Positions 16,313-25,051 of a DNA stretch of 58,819 nt are shown piece by piece (within the stretch, counting starts at the first letter, position 1; each line of letters starts with the position of its first letter). Made by a program: the position numbers and the translations under genes. The stretch is from Roseobacter sp. SK209-2-6 (GTDB lineage Bacteria; Pseudomonadota; Alphaproteobacteria; Rhodobacterales; Rhodobacteraceae): contig NZ_AAYC01000020.1 of assembly GCF_000169455.1 (NCBI RefSeq), forward strand, positions 1-58,819. The letters run 5' to 3'. The notes below the pieces were generated by a model that saw only the letters and a list, made by a program, of their open reading frames with translations, was not told where the DNA came from and did no database searches.

Positions 16313-18982
16313 CTAAATTCCGGTTTCAATAGTCTTCTTGATTATTTCAAAATTACGATCCGTTGGCATACAGAAGAGGCATTTCCCATCGGATGCTTCT
16401 GCCCAAACCGCACCGATTTGCCGCTTAGTTTCCTCGCCTTCGTACAGGTGCTTGCCCTTGTACTCGACCACCAAGATACGACCGTCTTTCAGCATTGCGA
16501 CGAAGTCAGGGTAGAACTTGTCTTTGGGCAATTGCAGCCAAAACGATCCATTCTTCCTCTCTACATTCCTGATCCAATAGGCGACCTCATCCATGTTGTC
16601 CAAATACGCGGCACAGTCGAATTCTTCGCCGCTAGGCTTCAGGTCACCAATGATCGACGTATAGTGCTTGTTGAACTTTGTCGCACCGGAATAAGGCTGA
16701 TTATAAGGATAGTTGTTCTCGTCAAAAATAATTGAGAAATCAGAACTCATGGCAAACTGACTCGCGTTAGTCGCGAAGAGCGCGTTGTAGTTGCCGTTCT
16801 GCCGTTCTGCCCTCAGGTCCGAAATCAATGCCTTCAGGTGAGTTCGAAGATCATACTTGTTCCGAGCCAATTCATCCAGGGTGAGACCCTGTTCCATCAG
16901 CTTATTGATCGCTTCGGAAAGAAATTTCACCGCACTGGATTTGGTGATGTCATCGTGCCGAATACCACGGTCCAGCCAGTTCACCAGTCGCGGCAATGTC
17001 CACGCTTGCTCTTGAACCACGGCGGCGAGTTGCCCTTGCAGACGTTGTGCGAAACTAATCTGAACCTGCCCCTCATCCGTTACGTCGATATTGCCGGTCT
17101 CGGACCTGTCAACGATACGGAAGCGTTTCAGAATGTCACTGGGATCGCACTCATCCAGCCGCCACGGTAAATCCAAGAAATGCTCTTGGGAAAACAGTTC
17201 CAAAGTGCCCTGCTTGTTGAAACCAAGTAGTGGCACAATGAACGGGGGCTTGTCTTCCTGTTCCGCAGCGGAGGTTTGATAGTTGTTCGTTTTCGCATAC
17301 AGTTTATCGACAACCTTGGATGCGCTGGGCGCTGCACCCAACACCAAATGCAGGTGATTCCGGGCTTCCTTAGTCATCGGCCCTTTGTAACTCAGCGAAT
17401 TCTTCTGCGGATCAAAAGTCACCCGTGTTTTAACCGAAGGTGGAAGCTTAGCGATGGCCTCTTCCACCTGCACCCTAGTAATCTCTTCAGGCGCTATCGG
17501 ATCAGATTCGTGATCTTGCTCCTCAACGATCCCTGAATTCAGCAATGTCGGTTGTTGCTGCACCAGTGACGCCACTTCAGCCCGGTTAAAGCCCGATCCT
17601 TCCACCAAACCGTCCTTAAGTCTGTTGGCGGTATCGTTGAACGAGTTCGATGCAACATACGCATATGCTTCGTTCAATACCGGTCGCTGCTTCAACGTCG
17701 CCTTCGGCATCCGCAATACACGCCCAAGGATTTGCTCAATGGCGGTCGCAGACGACTGTTCTGCCACAGAACAAAGCACATAGGCAAAGGGGCAGTCCCA
17801 TCCCTCTTTCAGCTTCTGCACGGTGATGATGAACCGCACGTTGCAGTTGCGATCCGCGATGTCCTTGATCGCGTCCAAATCTTTGCGCGGCCCCGAGTGC
17901 ACCGCGATCTGATCCTCTGGGATTTTCTGATCGGTCTTCAGGTACTCTTCCAGCACATCATAGGTGATCCTATGTGGATCGTTTTTGCTGGCGGCTTGCG
18001 CTTGGAACAAAATGATTGGACGAATGTACTCGCCGGTTTGGCCTTCTTCTGCCAGTGCGGACTTCTCCAGCGCCTTTTGACAATCCAACGCCATACCGAC
18101 CGTCTTGCGCCATTCACGATCCGTGGTCAGCTTGATCGGCATCTTGATCATCTGCTCTGCCTTCAATTCCGCTGCGGACACCGAGTACAGTACATTGGAC
18201 GCATGTTCGCCCTTGGCCGGGTCGTGTTTGACCTGCGGTGTTGCCGTCAGTTCTAGAATCAATGACGGATCAAACCGGGACAGCGTATCGAATGACAGCG
18301 CAGTGCGGGCGTTGTGGGCTTCATCCACGATCACCATAGGACGATGCAGCTTCAATACGTTGGCCAGTGACGCAATCGGACGCTCTGTGCCCTCTGCCTT
18401 CTCCAGCCGCGCTCTCTGAGGCTCTGAGAGGCCCGAAAAGTGGCTCATAAGGGCACCAGCGTCATGATAGACCTTCAAGCCCTCCCTATCCTCGTCTCCG
18501 TTGGGCTTTTCACGGCGGAACGATTGGATAGTAGACACAATCACACAAGCCCCGCCTTCGGCATCGGCACGCGACATTGCCAATGCTTCGTCTTTGGTCA
18601 GGATTGAGATATTTGGACCAAAGTCCTTGGCTAATGCGGCGCGGTATGGGTGGTTCAAGTTCTTCAGCGCCGCGACGGTTTGATCCAAAATCGCCGATGA
18701 GGGAACCAGCCAAAGCACCATGGGGTTGGAGGACTGCAGATACTCATTCGCCGCAATACCCACAGCGTGGGCAGCCATCACGGTTTTGCCACCACCGGTG
18801 GGAATGCGAAGACAAACATAGGGCGTCCCGTCGGCCACCAAAGGTGCGGCACGAAACGGGTTCTTGGTGATGCGGTAAAACGCGGTATCGGCATCATCGG
18901 ATGCGCAGTAGTTCAGATATTCCTGGAACTTCTCAAGCGCCGCAGATTGATATTCTTTCAGTTCGAAATTCACAGCCGCCAT
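16313..18982 (-). CDS. Type III restriction endonuclease subunit Res
   Basis: This 889-aa protein has an SF2 helicase core: Walker A IPTGGGKTV (60-68), DEAH in VIVDEAHNA near residue 219, LTATP, and QILGRVLRM as motif VI. A PD-(D/E)XK nuclease lies at the C-terminus (PDFVAMLKDGRILVVEYKGK, from about 828). This is the standard layout of type III Res proteins, which translocate or diffuse along DNA with Mod and cut about 25 bp from one of two inversely oriented sites. It starts one base after the mod stop codon, showing coupling. All key motifs look intact. Confidence 0.93.
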   Translation of the reverse strand: MAAVNFELKEYQSAALEKFQEYLNYCASDDADTAFYRITKNPFRAAPLVADGTPYVCLRIPTGGGKTVMAAHAVGIAANEYLQSSNPMVLWLVPSSAILDQTVAALKNLNHPYRAALAKDFGPNISILTKDEALAMSRADAEGGACVIVSTIQSFRREKPNGDEDREGLKVYHDAGALMSHFSGLSEPQRARLEKAEGTERPIASLANVLKLHRPMVIVDEAHNARTALSFDTLSRFDPSLILELTATPQVKHDPAKGEHASNVLYSVSAAELKAEQMIKMPIKLTTDREWRKTVGMALDCQKALEKSALAEEGQTGEYIRPIILFQAQAASKNDPHRITYDVLEEYLKTDQKIPEDQIAVHSGPRKDLDAIKDIADRNCNVRFIITVQKLKEGWDCPFAYVLCSVAEQSSATAIEQILGRVLRMPKATLKQRPVLNEAYAYVASNSFNDTANRLKDGLVEGSGFNRAEVASLVQQQPTLLNSGIVEEQDHESDPIAPEEITRVQVEEAIAKLPPSVKTRVTFDPQKNSLSYKGPMTKEARNHLHLVLGAAPSASKVVDKLYAKTNNYQTSAAEQEDKPPFIVPLLGFNKQGTLELFSQEHFLDLPWRLDECDPSDILKRFRIVDRSETGNIDVTDEGQVQISFAQRLQGQLAAVVQEQAWTLPRLVNWLDRGIRHDDITKSSAVKFLSEAINKLMEQGLTLDELARNKYDLRTHLKALISDLRAERQNGNYNALFATNASQFAMSSDFSIIFDENNYPYNQPYSGATKFNKHYTSIIGDLKPSGEEFDCAAYLDNMDEVAYWIRNVERKNGSFWLQLPKDKFYPDFVAMLKDGRILVVEYKGKHLYEGEETKRQIGAVWAEASDGKCLFCMPTDRNFEIIKKTIETGI

Positions 18983-18983
18983 C

Positions 18984-20618
18984 TCACGCCCCCTGAATCG
19001 AATAGGGGATTTGTTTAAACACGATCCCTTCGGTCTTCAGCCGGTCCGCTGAGACCGTGCAACCTTCGGCATAGACTACTCGTTCGCCTTCGAACCCCTC
19101 CGGGGTGTCAGGTAGGGAGGCGAGCATATCCGGGGTAAGCACATTGCCAGCTTCTTCGCGGGCAAATCCCTGTTCCGGTTCGGAATAGAGCAGATAGACA
19201 ATCTGCTCACCGTGTTGACCAACCAGCGGGGTAGAACCATCCACCCGCTGCGGGATCGGTGCACCGGTTTCGCTAAAGAACACATGTGCAGCAAGGTCAG
19301 AGAAAGACACTGCACCGTCAATATCACCAAATTCGTCAAACAGCGGTGTGCCAAGCCGACAATACCGGAAACCACCACCAAGACCTTCGACCGGTTTGCT
19401 GACATCTCCACCCTTGTGATAACCGTTGATCACACGACGCAAACGTTCCCCCGTAGTATCTGGGGCAATCTTTTCATCCATTTCCACGAGAATGAATTGC
19501 CGGTTGCCACCATCCTGCTTGTTCATGTCCAAAACGGCATGACCAGTGGTGCCTGACCCTGCGAAGGAATCCATGACTATGTCTCCGGGATTGGTAGCAA
19601 TTTGCAAAATTCTGCGGATCAAGCGCTTTGGCTTTGGCGTAGAAAAAAGGGTTTCGCGGTTAGCCTCATGGAATATGCTACCAACTTCTTGTTTAGCTTC
19701 TTGGTTATGGCCAACTTCAGAGTGCATCCAAAGCGAGTTTGGGATCACACCTTGAGCCACCTCACTAAGAAACCTTTTCAACCGAGGGAAGTTGTTGCCC
19801 TTTGTTCCCCACCAAATTCGGTTGTCGGCATCTAGTTTCTCAAAATTCTCTTTTGATACCGTCCAATAACGCCCAGCCGGTGGCCCTTCAATCTCTCGGC
19901 CCGACGGCGTCCTCAGTGGGTACACCCCTAGACTGTAAGGATTGCGAGCCGAAAGATCACTAGAAGTCCACGGCCCTCTTGGGTCAGAATCTGGGTTTTT
20001 ATACCGGCTATCCTCTCCCTCGCCGCGCTCAAGCAAATTTAGCTCTAGTGCTTTAATGTTGCGAGCAAAACACACTATGTGTTCATGGGTATCTGAAATG
20101 AACTTGGCGGTGTTGTTGCGTCCAAATACCTTCTGCCAAGCGATGCTGCTCACGTAAGCGGTAGGACCAAAAATCTCATTCATAAGCAAAATTAAATGAT
20201 GCAGTTCATTGTCATCAATGCTTATGAAAATCACTCCATCTTCTCGGAGAAACTCCCGAAGAAGGCGCAGCCTTGGGTACATCATACACAGCCATTTGTC
20301 ATGACGGGATAAGTCGTCGGCCTGTGCTCCAACAATCTTACCTAGCCACTGCTTGATTCGCGCAGAATTCACATTGTCGTTGTAGACCCAGTTCTCGTTC
20401 CCGGTGTTGTACGGCGGGTCGATGTATATGCATTTCACCTTGCCTGCATAGTACGGAAGCAGCGCTTTAAGGGCTTCAAGGTTATCTCCCTGGACCAGAA
20501 GGTTGCCGCTGTCAGCATCCCCGGCGGATAGTTCACTGTCGCAATGCACCAGTCGATACGGGACTTCACGATGGTGGTTCACGACGGCATTTTTGCCGAT
20601 CCAGTTCAACTCAGGCAT
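18984..20618 (-). CDS. Type III DNA methyltransferase subunit Mod
   Basis: The 544-aa protein is a beta-class N6-adenine methyltransferase. The catalytic DPPYNTG is at residues 67-73 and the AdoMet-binding motif I (DSFAGSGTTGHAV) comes later, near 350, the order typical of Mod. The central region between them (about 150-330) is the target recognition domain. Mod alone methylates one strand of an asymmetric site and gives specificity to the Res complex. No phase-variable repeat tract is evident in the gene. It is the first gene of the mod-res-DUF5655 operon. Confidence 0.93.
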   Translation of the reverse strand: MPELNWIGKNAVVNHHREVPYRLVHCDSELSAGDADSGNLLVQGDNLEALKALLPYYAGKVKCIYIDPPYNTGNENWVYNDNVNSARIKQWLGKIVGAQADDLSRHDKWLCMMYPRLRLLREFLREDGVIFISIDDNELHHLILLMNEIFGPTAYVSSIAWQKVFGRNNTAKFISDTHEHIVCFARNIKALELNLLERGEGEDSRYKNPDSDPRGPWTSSDLSARNPYSLGVYPLRTPSGREIEGPPAGRYWTVSKENFEKLDADNRIWWGTKGNNFPRLKRFLSEVAQGVIPNSLWMHSEVGHNQEAKQEVGSIFHEANRETLFSTPKPKRLIRRILQIATNPGDIVMDSFAGSGTTGHAVLDMNKQDGGNRQFILVEMDEKIAPDTTGERLRRVINGYHKGGDVSKPVEGLGGGFRYCRLGTPLFDEFGDIDGAVSFSDLAAHVFFSETGAPIPQRVDGSTPLVGQHGEQIVYLLYSEPEQGFAREEAGNVLTPDMLASLPDTPEGFEGERVVYAEGCTVSADRLKTEGIVFKQIPYSIQGA

Positions 20619-20737
20619 GTGCGGGTCTTTCCTGCTCGCCCTGTATGGGCTTCAAAATCTTTGCACTACACCTAGCCGCTTAACCACGTAACTTGCAACG
20701 TACGGATCGCGGATTGCACCATGGGAATGGCCAAACC

Positions 20738-20905
20738 TCACTGGACCGTGTCATTGCATTCCTCCTCTTCAAAAACGTCCATCCAATACTGGCTGATCGC
20801 ATCTGAAAGGATTGCCCCGACAAAACGCTGCTCGACTTCGCGTAGTTCACGCAGCTTGTCCAACGCTTCCTCTTCAATCCCGCGAAACGATGTCTTCTTT
20901 CTCAT
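20738..20905 (-). CDS. Small helical protein upstream of mod, 55 aa
   Basis: The ATG at 20905 has a strong GGAGGA site 7 bases upstream, which decides this start over one five codons earlier. The 55-aa product is very acidic at its end (DVFEEEECNDTVQ) and helical (EEEALDKLRELREVEQRFVGAILSD split over two helices), with a basic start MRKKTSF. It resembles small RHH or Phd-like regulators but no fold is certain. It precedes mod by about 120 bases on the same strand and could regulate the R-M operon. Confidence 0.55.
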   Translation of the reverse strand: MRKKTSFRGIEEEALDKLRELREVEQRFVGAILSDAISQYWMDVFEEEECNDTVQ

Positions 20906-20921
20906 GAAAATGTCCTCCATC

Positions 20922-21007
20922 GGTATTTAGCAGGTGGGATCATTGTCCTGCGCAGGTTCGACTGACTGAGAACCTGCGTGGGTCATACAACTGTCCGACT
21001 AAATACC
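20922..21007. repeat. Concentric double palindrome next to HUH-like gene
   Basis: An inner perfect repeat, CGCAGGTTC (20951-20959) and GAACCTGCG (20970-20978), sits exactly inside an outer perfect repeat, GGTATTTAG (20922-20930) and CTAAATACC (20999-21007). Both share the same centre (20964.5). The arms between them pair only partly. It lies between divergent genes, one a candidate HUH endonuclease, so it could be a replication or transfer origin, or a compound operator. Confidence 0.65.
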
Positions 21008-21031
21008 TGTCGCACCAAGAAAGGCGACAGG

Positions 21032-22156
21032 ATGAGGGGATTACACAGAACACGGCTGAACAGCCGGTTGGCCAATACAATGAACATGGATGGCAAACGG
21101 AAAGCCGAGCGAGACATACTTCGCACCATGCCTGAGTTCGAAGCATGGGTCGCAAAACTAGATGCCTGCAAACCATCACGCCCCTGCAATCTACCCATGT
21201 GTGATCACTGCGCCGGTGGTGGGTCAGAGAATACCCACCTCGGGCAAGACAGCAAAAACTACACCAACAGGAACACGGGTCGCGGTGCTAAGACCAACTA
21301 TCGCAACCGTGGGGGCGACTGGCTTCTTGCGCCTTTTATGGAGTTCGATACGGACAATCTCCATGCCTTCACCATCAACTTCCGGATTTGCACCAAGGAC
21401 TTTGATCCCAAACTGACCAAGGCATCAGTTCAGCGTGAGTTTCGCTACTTCTTGGATCAGCACATGCCCGACGCAATCGTTCGCATAACACTGGATGTCG
21501 CAGTCTGCACTGGCCCGAAGTCACGGTTGGGCTATCCAGAACGACACGTGAACCCCGACATCAAAGATGGCGATTTCTGGATGAAGTTTCATGGCCACGG
21601 AATCATTTGGCATCCACTGTTGGGCAAGCATGACATCGCGAAACGAATGCGTGGTTTCTACCCAGGGTCTAACCGGGTTGCATTCTCCAAGCGGTACGAC
21701 TTGGACAACACAGCCGACGGCTTTGAGGTAGGGGGACTGAAGGGATGGGGCGAATATGCGGCCATGGAGAAAACGGAACTGGCGTTACCTGATGGTGATC
21801 AAGAAAATGACAACGTGGCGGCGTTCCAGCATCTCGCTCGCCTTCGTCTAACATGGCCCCGTCAATCACGGCGAATCACATACGGAACCTACAAAGACCG
21901 AGGACAACGAAACCAAACTCGTAAAGGTATAACCACGGCAACTTCTGTGGACGTGGATGACGCAGACTGTCTTCGCGACGTCTCAGGCAGTAAATGCACT
22001 TATGCGGCCCCATCTGATGATCATTATTTCATTTCTATCTTTATTGGTAACGGTGGACTGTTTCGAAATCCGACCAAGGATATAGAAATAAGGGGCCTCG
22101 TCGATCCGCTTCTGTCACACCTAGCTGCACCGCTTAACGTCCGCAAACCACCCTAA
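21032..22156 (+). CDS. Candidate HUH-endonuclease / Rep-like protein
   Basis: The start is taken as the ATG at 21032 (374 aa). An in-frame GTG at 20978 would begin inside the palindrome. A cysteine cluster (C46, C52, C57, C60 in CKPSRPCNLPMCDHC) looks like a zinc finger. A hydrophobic strand HAFTINFRI (111-119) precedes HGH at 187-189 in KFHGHGIIWHP, which matches the HUH motif. Y242 in GWGEYAAMEK, with K247, is a plausible nicking tyrosine. This order (zinc finger, motif 1, HUH, Tyr) is that of rolling-circle Rep proteins. The family is inferred from motif order only. It faces the nested palindrome, its likely target. Confidence 0.5.
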   Translation: MRGLHRTRLNSRLANTMNMDGKRKAERDILRTMPEFEAWVAKLDACKPSRPCNLPMCDHCAGGGSENTHLGQDSKNYTNRNTGRGAKTNYRNRGGDWLLAPFMEFDTDNLHAFTINFRICTKDFDPKLTKASVQREFRYFLDQHMPDAIVRITLDVAVCTGPKSRLGYPERHVNPDIKDGDFWMKFHGHGIIWHPLLGKHDIAKRMRGFYPGSNRVAFSKRYDLDNTADGFEVGGLKGWGEYAAMEKTELALPDGDQENDNVAAFQHLARLRLTWPRQSRRITYGTYKDRGQRNQTRKGITTATSVDVDDADCLRDVSGSKCTYAAPSDDHYFISIFIGNGGLFRNPTKDIEIRGLVDPLLSHLAAPLNVRKPP

Positions 22157-22214
22157 TCAACGGACCAGTTTTCCGCTCTGCCCCTAAATAGGATTGAGTG
22201 AGAAAGGAAAACCG

Positions 22215-22385
22215 ATGAGAAAAGTGTCCAAAACCGGATTGCTGTCGAAAATGACACCAAACGTTGCTGATCGAATAGCGAAACTACAGCGTGATTTGAA
22301 CACCCATGAAGATGAGCTTCACTTGGTTTTAACTGAAGCACTGACCGGAGCACCTCGACACAAACACGTTACGCAGGCAGCCTGA
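22215..22385 (+). CDS. Small hypothetical protein, 56 aa
   Basis: The ATG at 22215 has AAAGGA 7 bases upstream. The peptide (MRKVSKTGLLSKMTPNVADR and on) is basic at the N-terminus and then helical, ending in HKHVTQAA. It follows the Rep-like gene by 58 bases on the same strand. It may be a small DNA-binding accessory of that gene. No family recognised. Confidence 0.45.
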   Translation: MRKVSKTGLLSKMTPNVADRIAKLQRDLNTHEDELHLVLTEALTGAPRHKHVTQAA

Positions 22386-22505
22386 TTTCGTACCAACGGA
22401 GGCGGTGTCAGTAAGAGTGGGCAGCAAGCCTTTGCTGATCTAACCGCGTCACGCTACGGATGCCGCCGGATGATCAACGAGATCGCAACCGAAAACAAAA
22501 TTTGT

Positions 22506-23060
22506 TCATCGACTGCTTGCAGGAATGGTTCGGTACAAAGTTGGGACAGAAACTCCGAACGCAGACGCAATTTCGGCGGCGGGAACGTCCTTGGCGAACA
22601 TCTCTTTGGCCGATGCGATCTGAACTTGATTCATCTTCTTGGGGCGACCACCCAAACGGCCGCGCTTCCTTGCTGCTTTCAACCCAATATTGGTGCGCTC
22701 GATAAGGAGGTCCCTCTCCATCTGTGAACAGGCCGCCATGACCGTGAACAGCATCCGCCCCGCTGGCGTGGTTGTATCAATGGTCTCGGTCAACGACATG
22801 AAGCCGATTCCGCGCTCTTCGAAGTCTGCAACGATTTGGATGAGATGCTGAACTGACCGTGCTACCCGGCTCAAGCTAAGGCAAACGAAGGTATCGCCAG
22901 TGCGACAGTAGCTCAGGGCTTCTTCCAGTACAGGCCGATCCGCTTTGGCCCCAGACGCGACCTCTTCGAATATGCGATCACAGCCAGCATCTCGTAGGCG
23001 ATCGATCTGCCCATCCAAGTTCTGGCCACCTGTTGAAACCCTCGCGTATCCGATCCGCAT
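22506..23060 (-). CDS. Serine recombinase (resolvase/invertase type)
   Basis: This is a 184-aa small serine recombinase. The nucleophile is S9 in GYARVSTGGQ. The domain has LSRVARS (residues about 61-67), the long E-helix QMERDLLIERTNIGLKAAR, and a C-terminal helix-turn-helix in AEIASAFGVSVPTLYR. It is of the Tn3-resolvase/Hin length and probably resolves multimers or inverts a segment of the element. The upstream intergenic region has a repeated CGAGAAT (23119-23138) that may be part of its res site. Confidence 0.9.
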   Translation of the reverse strand: MRIGYARVSTGGQNLDGQIDRLRDAGCDRIFEEVASGAKADRPVLEEALSYCRTGDTFVCLSLSRVARSVQHLIQIVADFEERGIGFMSLTETIDTTTPAGRMLFTVMAACSQMERDLLIERTNIGLKAARKRGRLGGRPKKMNQVQIASAKEMFAKDVPAAEIASAFGVSVPTLYRTIPASSR

Positions 23061-23468
23061 TGCACCTCCATCGATTCTTAAAACTCATCACTAAGATACC
23101 ATGTGACAAATCAAGTTACGAGAATGAGTTTCGAGAATCGTTAAGTTCTTTGATTTCAGTGTTTTGACTAATGCGGTTTCGAGAGGCATGAACGACCGTT
23201 TTTGATAAGATCGCTGGGAGCACATTGTCAGAAAACTCGTGAGGCATTGGGATTGTCTCACATGAATACGAATATCGATCCTTTAGATTTGGACGCGCCA
23301 CTTCTGTCCGCCGCAAGATACGCGCCCCGCATGACACTACACCATGGCAAGCGGGGAAAGCGGGTTTTCAACACGTGTCGATTGGCCTAACAATGCAAAA
23401 AAGATCAACACTTGGCTCCGACTTACACGCTAGTGACACAGAGCATTTAACTGTAGGCTCCACAGAAT
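23061..23468. other. Intergenic region with possible res site
   Basis: No convincing gene lies in these 408 bases between the divergent resolvase and the unknown pair. CGAGAAT occurs at 23119-23125 and 23132-23138, 13 bases apart, close to the resolvase start, as in res or operator sites. The region is visibly A+T-rich near the resolvase start and could hold both divergent promoters. Confidence 0.4.
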
Positions 23469-24200
23469 ATGACAACACCAGAAACCGCCGAAGAGAAGAC
23501 CAAGGACTTCATCGTGCAAACGGTTCAGGACCACTGGGACAGAACGCGGAAAGTCTGCATGCTCAGTACTCTTGGCTTTGAGTTGAAGAAAAACGTTCCC
23601 GAGAGCACAGAGGTTCTAGGAGAAGGACTGCGCGAGTATCTACGCCAAAACTATCTTGTTCACGTAGTTCAGTTTCCAAACGTATTTCAAAAAATTGGTG
23701 CGGTTCCGCTCTCGGTTAGTGTGCCAGATGATCCAAGCTCACTCTTCAAATCCCCAAGCAAAATCGCTTCCGCTGAGAAACTACCAATCTACAATCAAGA
23801 ATTTTGGAATAGCTTTTTCCGAGAAATTGAAGTCGGCAAGGTGCGCGTCGTCAACTTAAAATCCGATGGCGAGATGGACATTCTAGACACTGAAAACGAA
23901 AAAGTTACAAAGAGCGAAGCAACTTACATAATCACTCACGACGATTTAACAGCAGTTGACCAAGACGCATCTGGCGCTGAAAAAGTCATAGCTACCAATA
24001 GTGCCATCGAAGAATGGCTCAGGAAAAACAGCGCCGACAGAAAACTGTTCCTTCGCCCTCAAAAAGGCAGCCGGAATTCTGGCAAGACTGAAGGACGTTT
24101 GTCCTCTCTGATTGATGCGTTCGATGGGATGCCCGAGAGTGACCTCGCCCGCATCAACATTCCACTTGACATTTTAATGAGAATTGCCAAGCAGCAGTGA
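23469..24200 (+). CDS. Unknown protein A of a coupled pair, 243 aa
   Basis: The start at ATG 23469 gives MTTPETAEEKTKDFI. The product is soluble, helical at the N-terminus, with a predicted mixed alpha/beta core around residues 60-160 and a Ser/Lys/Gly-rich linker (KGSRNSGKTEGR) before a C-terminal helix. I see no nuclease, ATPase, HTH or membrane motif. The stop overlaps the start of the next gene, so the two are translationally coupled. The DNA is visibly A+T-richer than neighbouring genes, which suggests separate transfer. Position between a resolvase and an att site within a defence-rich element makes a defence role plausible, as inference. Confidence 0.7.
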   Translation: MTTPETAEEKTKDFIVQTVQDHWDRTRKVCMLSTLGFELKKNVPESTEVLGEGLREYLRQNYLVHVVQFPNVFQKIGAVPLSVSVPDDPSSLFKSPSKIASAEKLPIYNQEFWNSFFREIEVGKVRVVNLKSDGEMDILDTENEKVTKSEATYIITHDDLTAVDQDASGAEKVIATNSAIEEWLRKNSADRKLFLRPQKGSRNSGKTEGRLSSLIDAFDGMPESDLARINIPLDILMRIAKQQ

Positions 24201-25051
24201 CCACAGAGCATTTCATTATTTTTGTTGGCGCTGGTCCTGCGCTGTCTTCTGAACTTACGAAAATTCAAAAACGTGTTCAGGGTGCGACGGTGATTTGCCC
24301 CGCAATGGGAAAGAAGAAAACCGGTGTCAACGCGATTTCGGTAGCTAAGGCCCTTGAGGGTCTGCACCAAGAACTCTCCGATGGCAGAAGCTGTGAGGAA
24401 ACCGCAAGAATGACTGTGTGGTTTTATGAACCGCAAGAGCCTGGCGAGTTCGAGACTGTTTGGTCCAAATTCGGTCACAGTGCGTGGGTTGAAGTGGTGC
24501 CAAGGGAATATGTCGACAAAGTACTGCAAACACGAGAATTCATTGAAAAACGCATCAACGGCATTTTGCCACTGCTACACACTGTTTCTGGAGCAACGTA
24601 TGCGCAGAGAAAATCCGCCCCGCTAACGATACCCCTTAGAAACTTCAAATCGAAGCTGACAAAGGATTTGAAAAAATATTGGTACAACGAGCTAAACGAA
24701 GCTCAATTAAAGAAAAAAATTAAGTCCTTCAAGCATCGATATTTCGAGCTAAAAAGCAATGAACATGAGGGATTCGTCGATGAGGGGTCGCTTGTTTTTA
24801 GCCCCGCGAAAGATGAAGCACTGCATGGAATCGCACACCCCACTGGAGCAACTGCTAAAAGCTTTGCCTGCGGGCGATTTAGATACGGTGTTGCGCTATT
24901 TCCGGGGTTTCACTTTGAAGTTTCGGCCACAAAATCACCAACCATCCAGCGCGAGCTTCGTGACAGCGATGGGAGCACTCGGTTGATAAAGAGCGAAAAT
25001 CGTACTTACATCAACATTTTCCCAAACGACCACCTATTACCTAAGAAATAA
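24197..25051 (+). CDS. Unknown protein B of a coupled pair, 284 aa
   Basis: Translation probably starts at GTG 24197 (GTGA, overlapping the stop of protein A). The N-terminus HFIIFVGAGPALSSELTKIQ looks like a strand followed by a glycine-rich turn, as in Rossmann-type or nucleotide-binding folds, but no full motif is present. Residues about 140-200 are Lys-rich helices. The C-terminal 80 residues (about 205-284) look like a conserved beta-rich domain with several His and Phe (HGIAHPTG, ALFPGFHFEV). No family is recognised. It likely works with protein A, as a two-protein system, which is inference from coupling. Confidence 0.7.
   Translation: MTTEHFIIFVGAGPALSSELTKIQKRVQGATVICPAMGKKKTGVNAISVAKALEGLHQELSDGRSCEETARMTVWFYEPQEPGEFETVWSKFGHSAWVEVVPREYVDKVLQTREFIEKRINGILPLLHTVSGATYAQRKSAPLTIPLRNFKSKLTKDLKKYWYNELNEAQLKKKIKSFKHRYFELKSNEHEGFVDEGSLVFSPAKDEALHGIAHPTGATAKSFACGRFRYGVALFPGFHFEVSATKSPTIQRELRDSDGSTRLIKSENRTYINIFPNDHLLPKK

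Noticed and set aside
23202-23390. 62-aa plus-strand frame between resolvase and unknown pair
   Set aside because: It lacks a ribosome site and family features and overlaps a probable control region.
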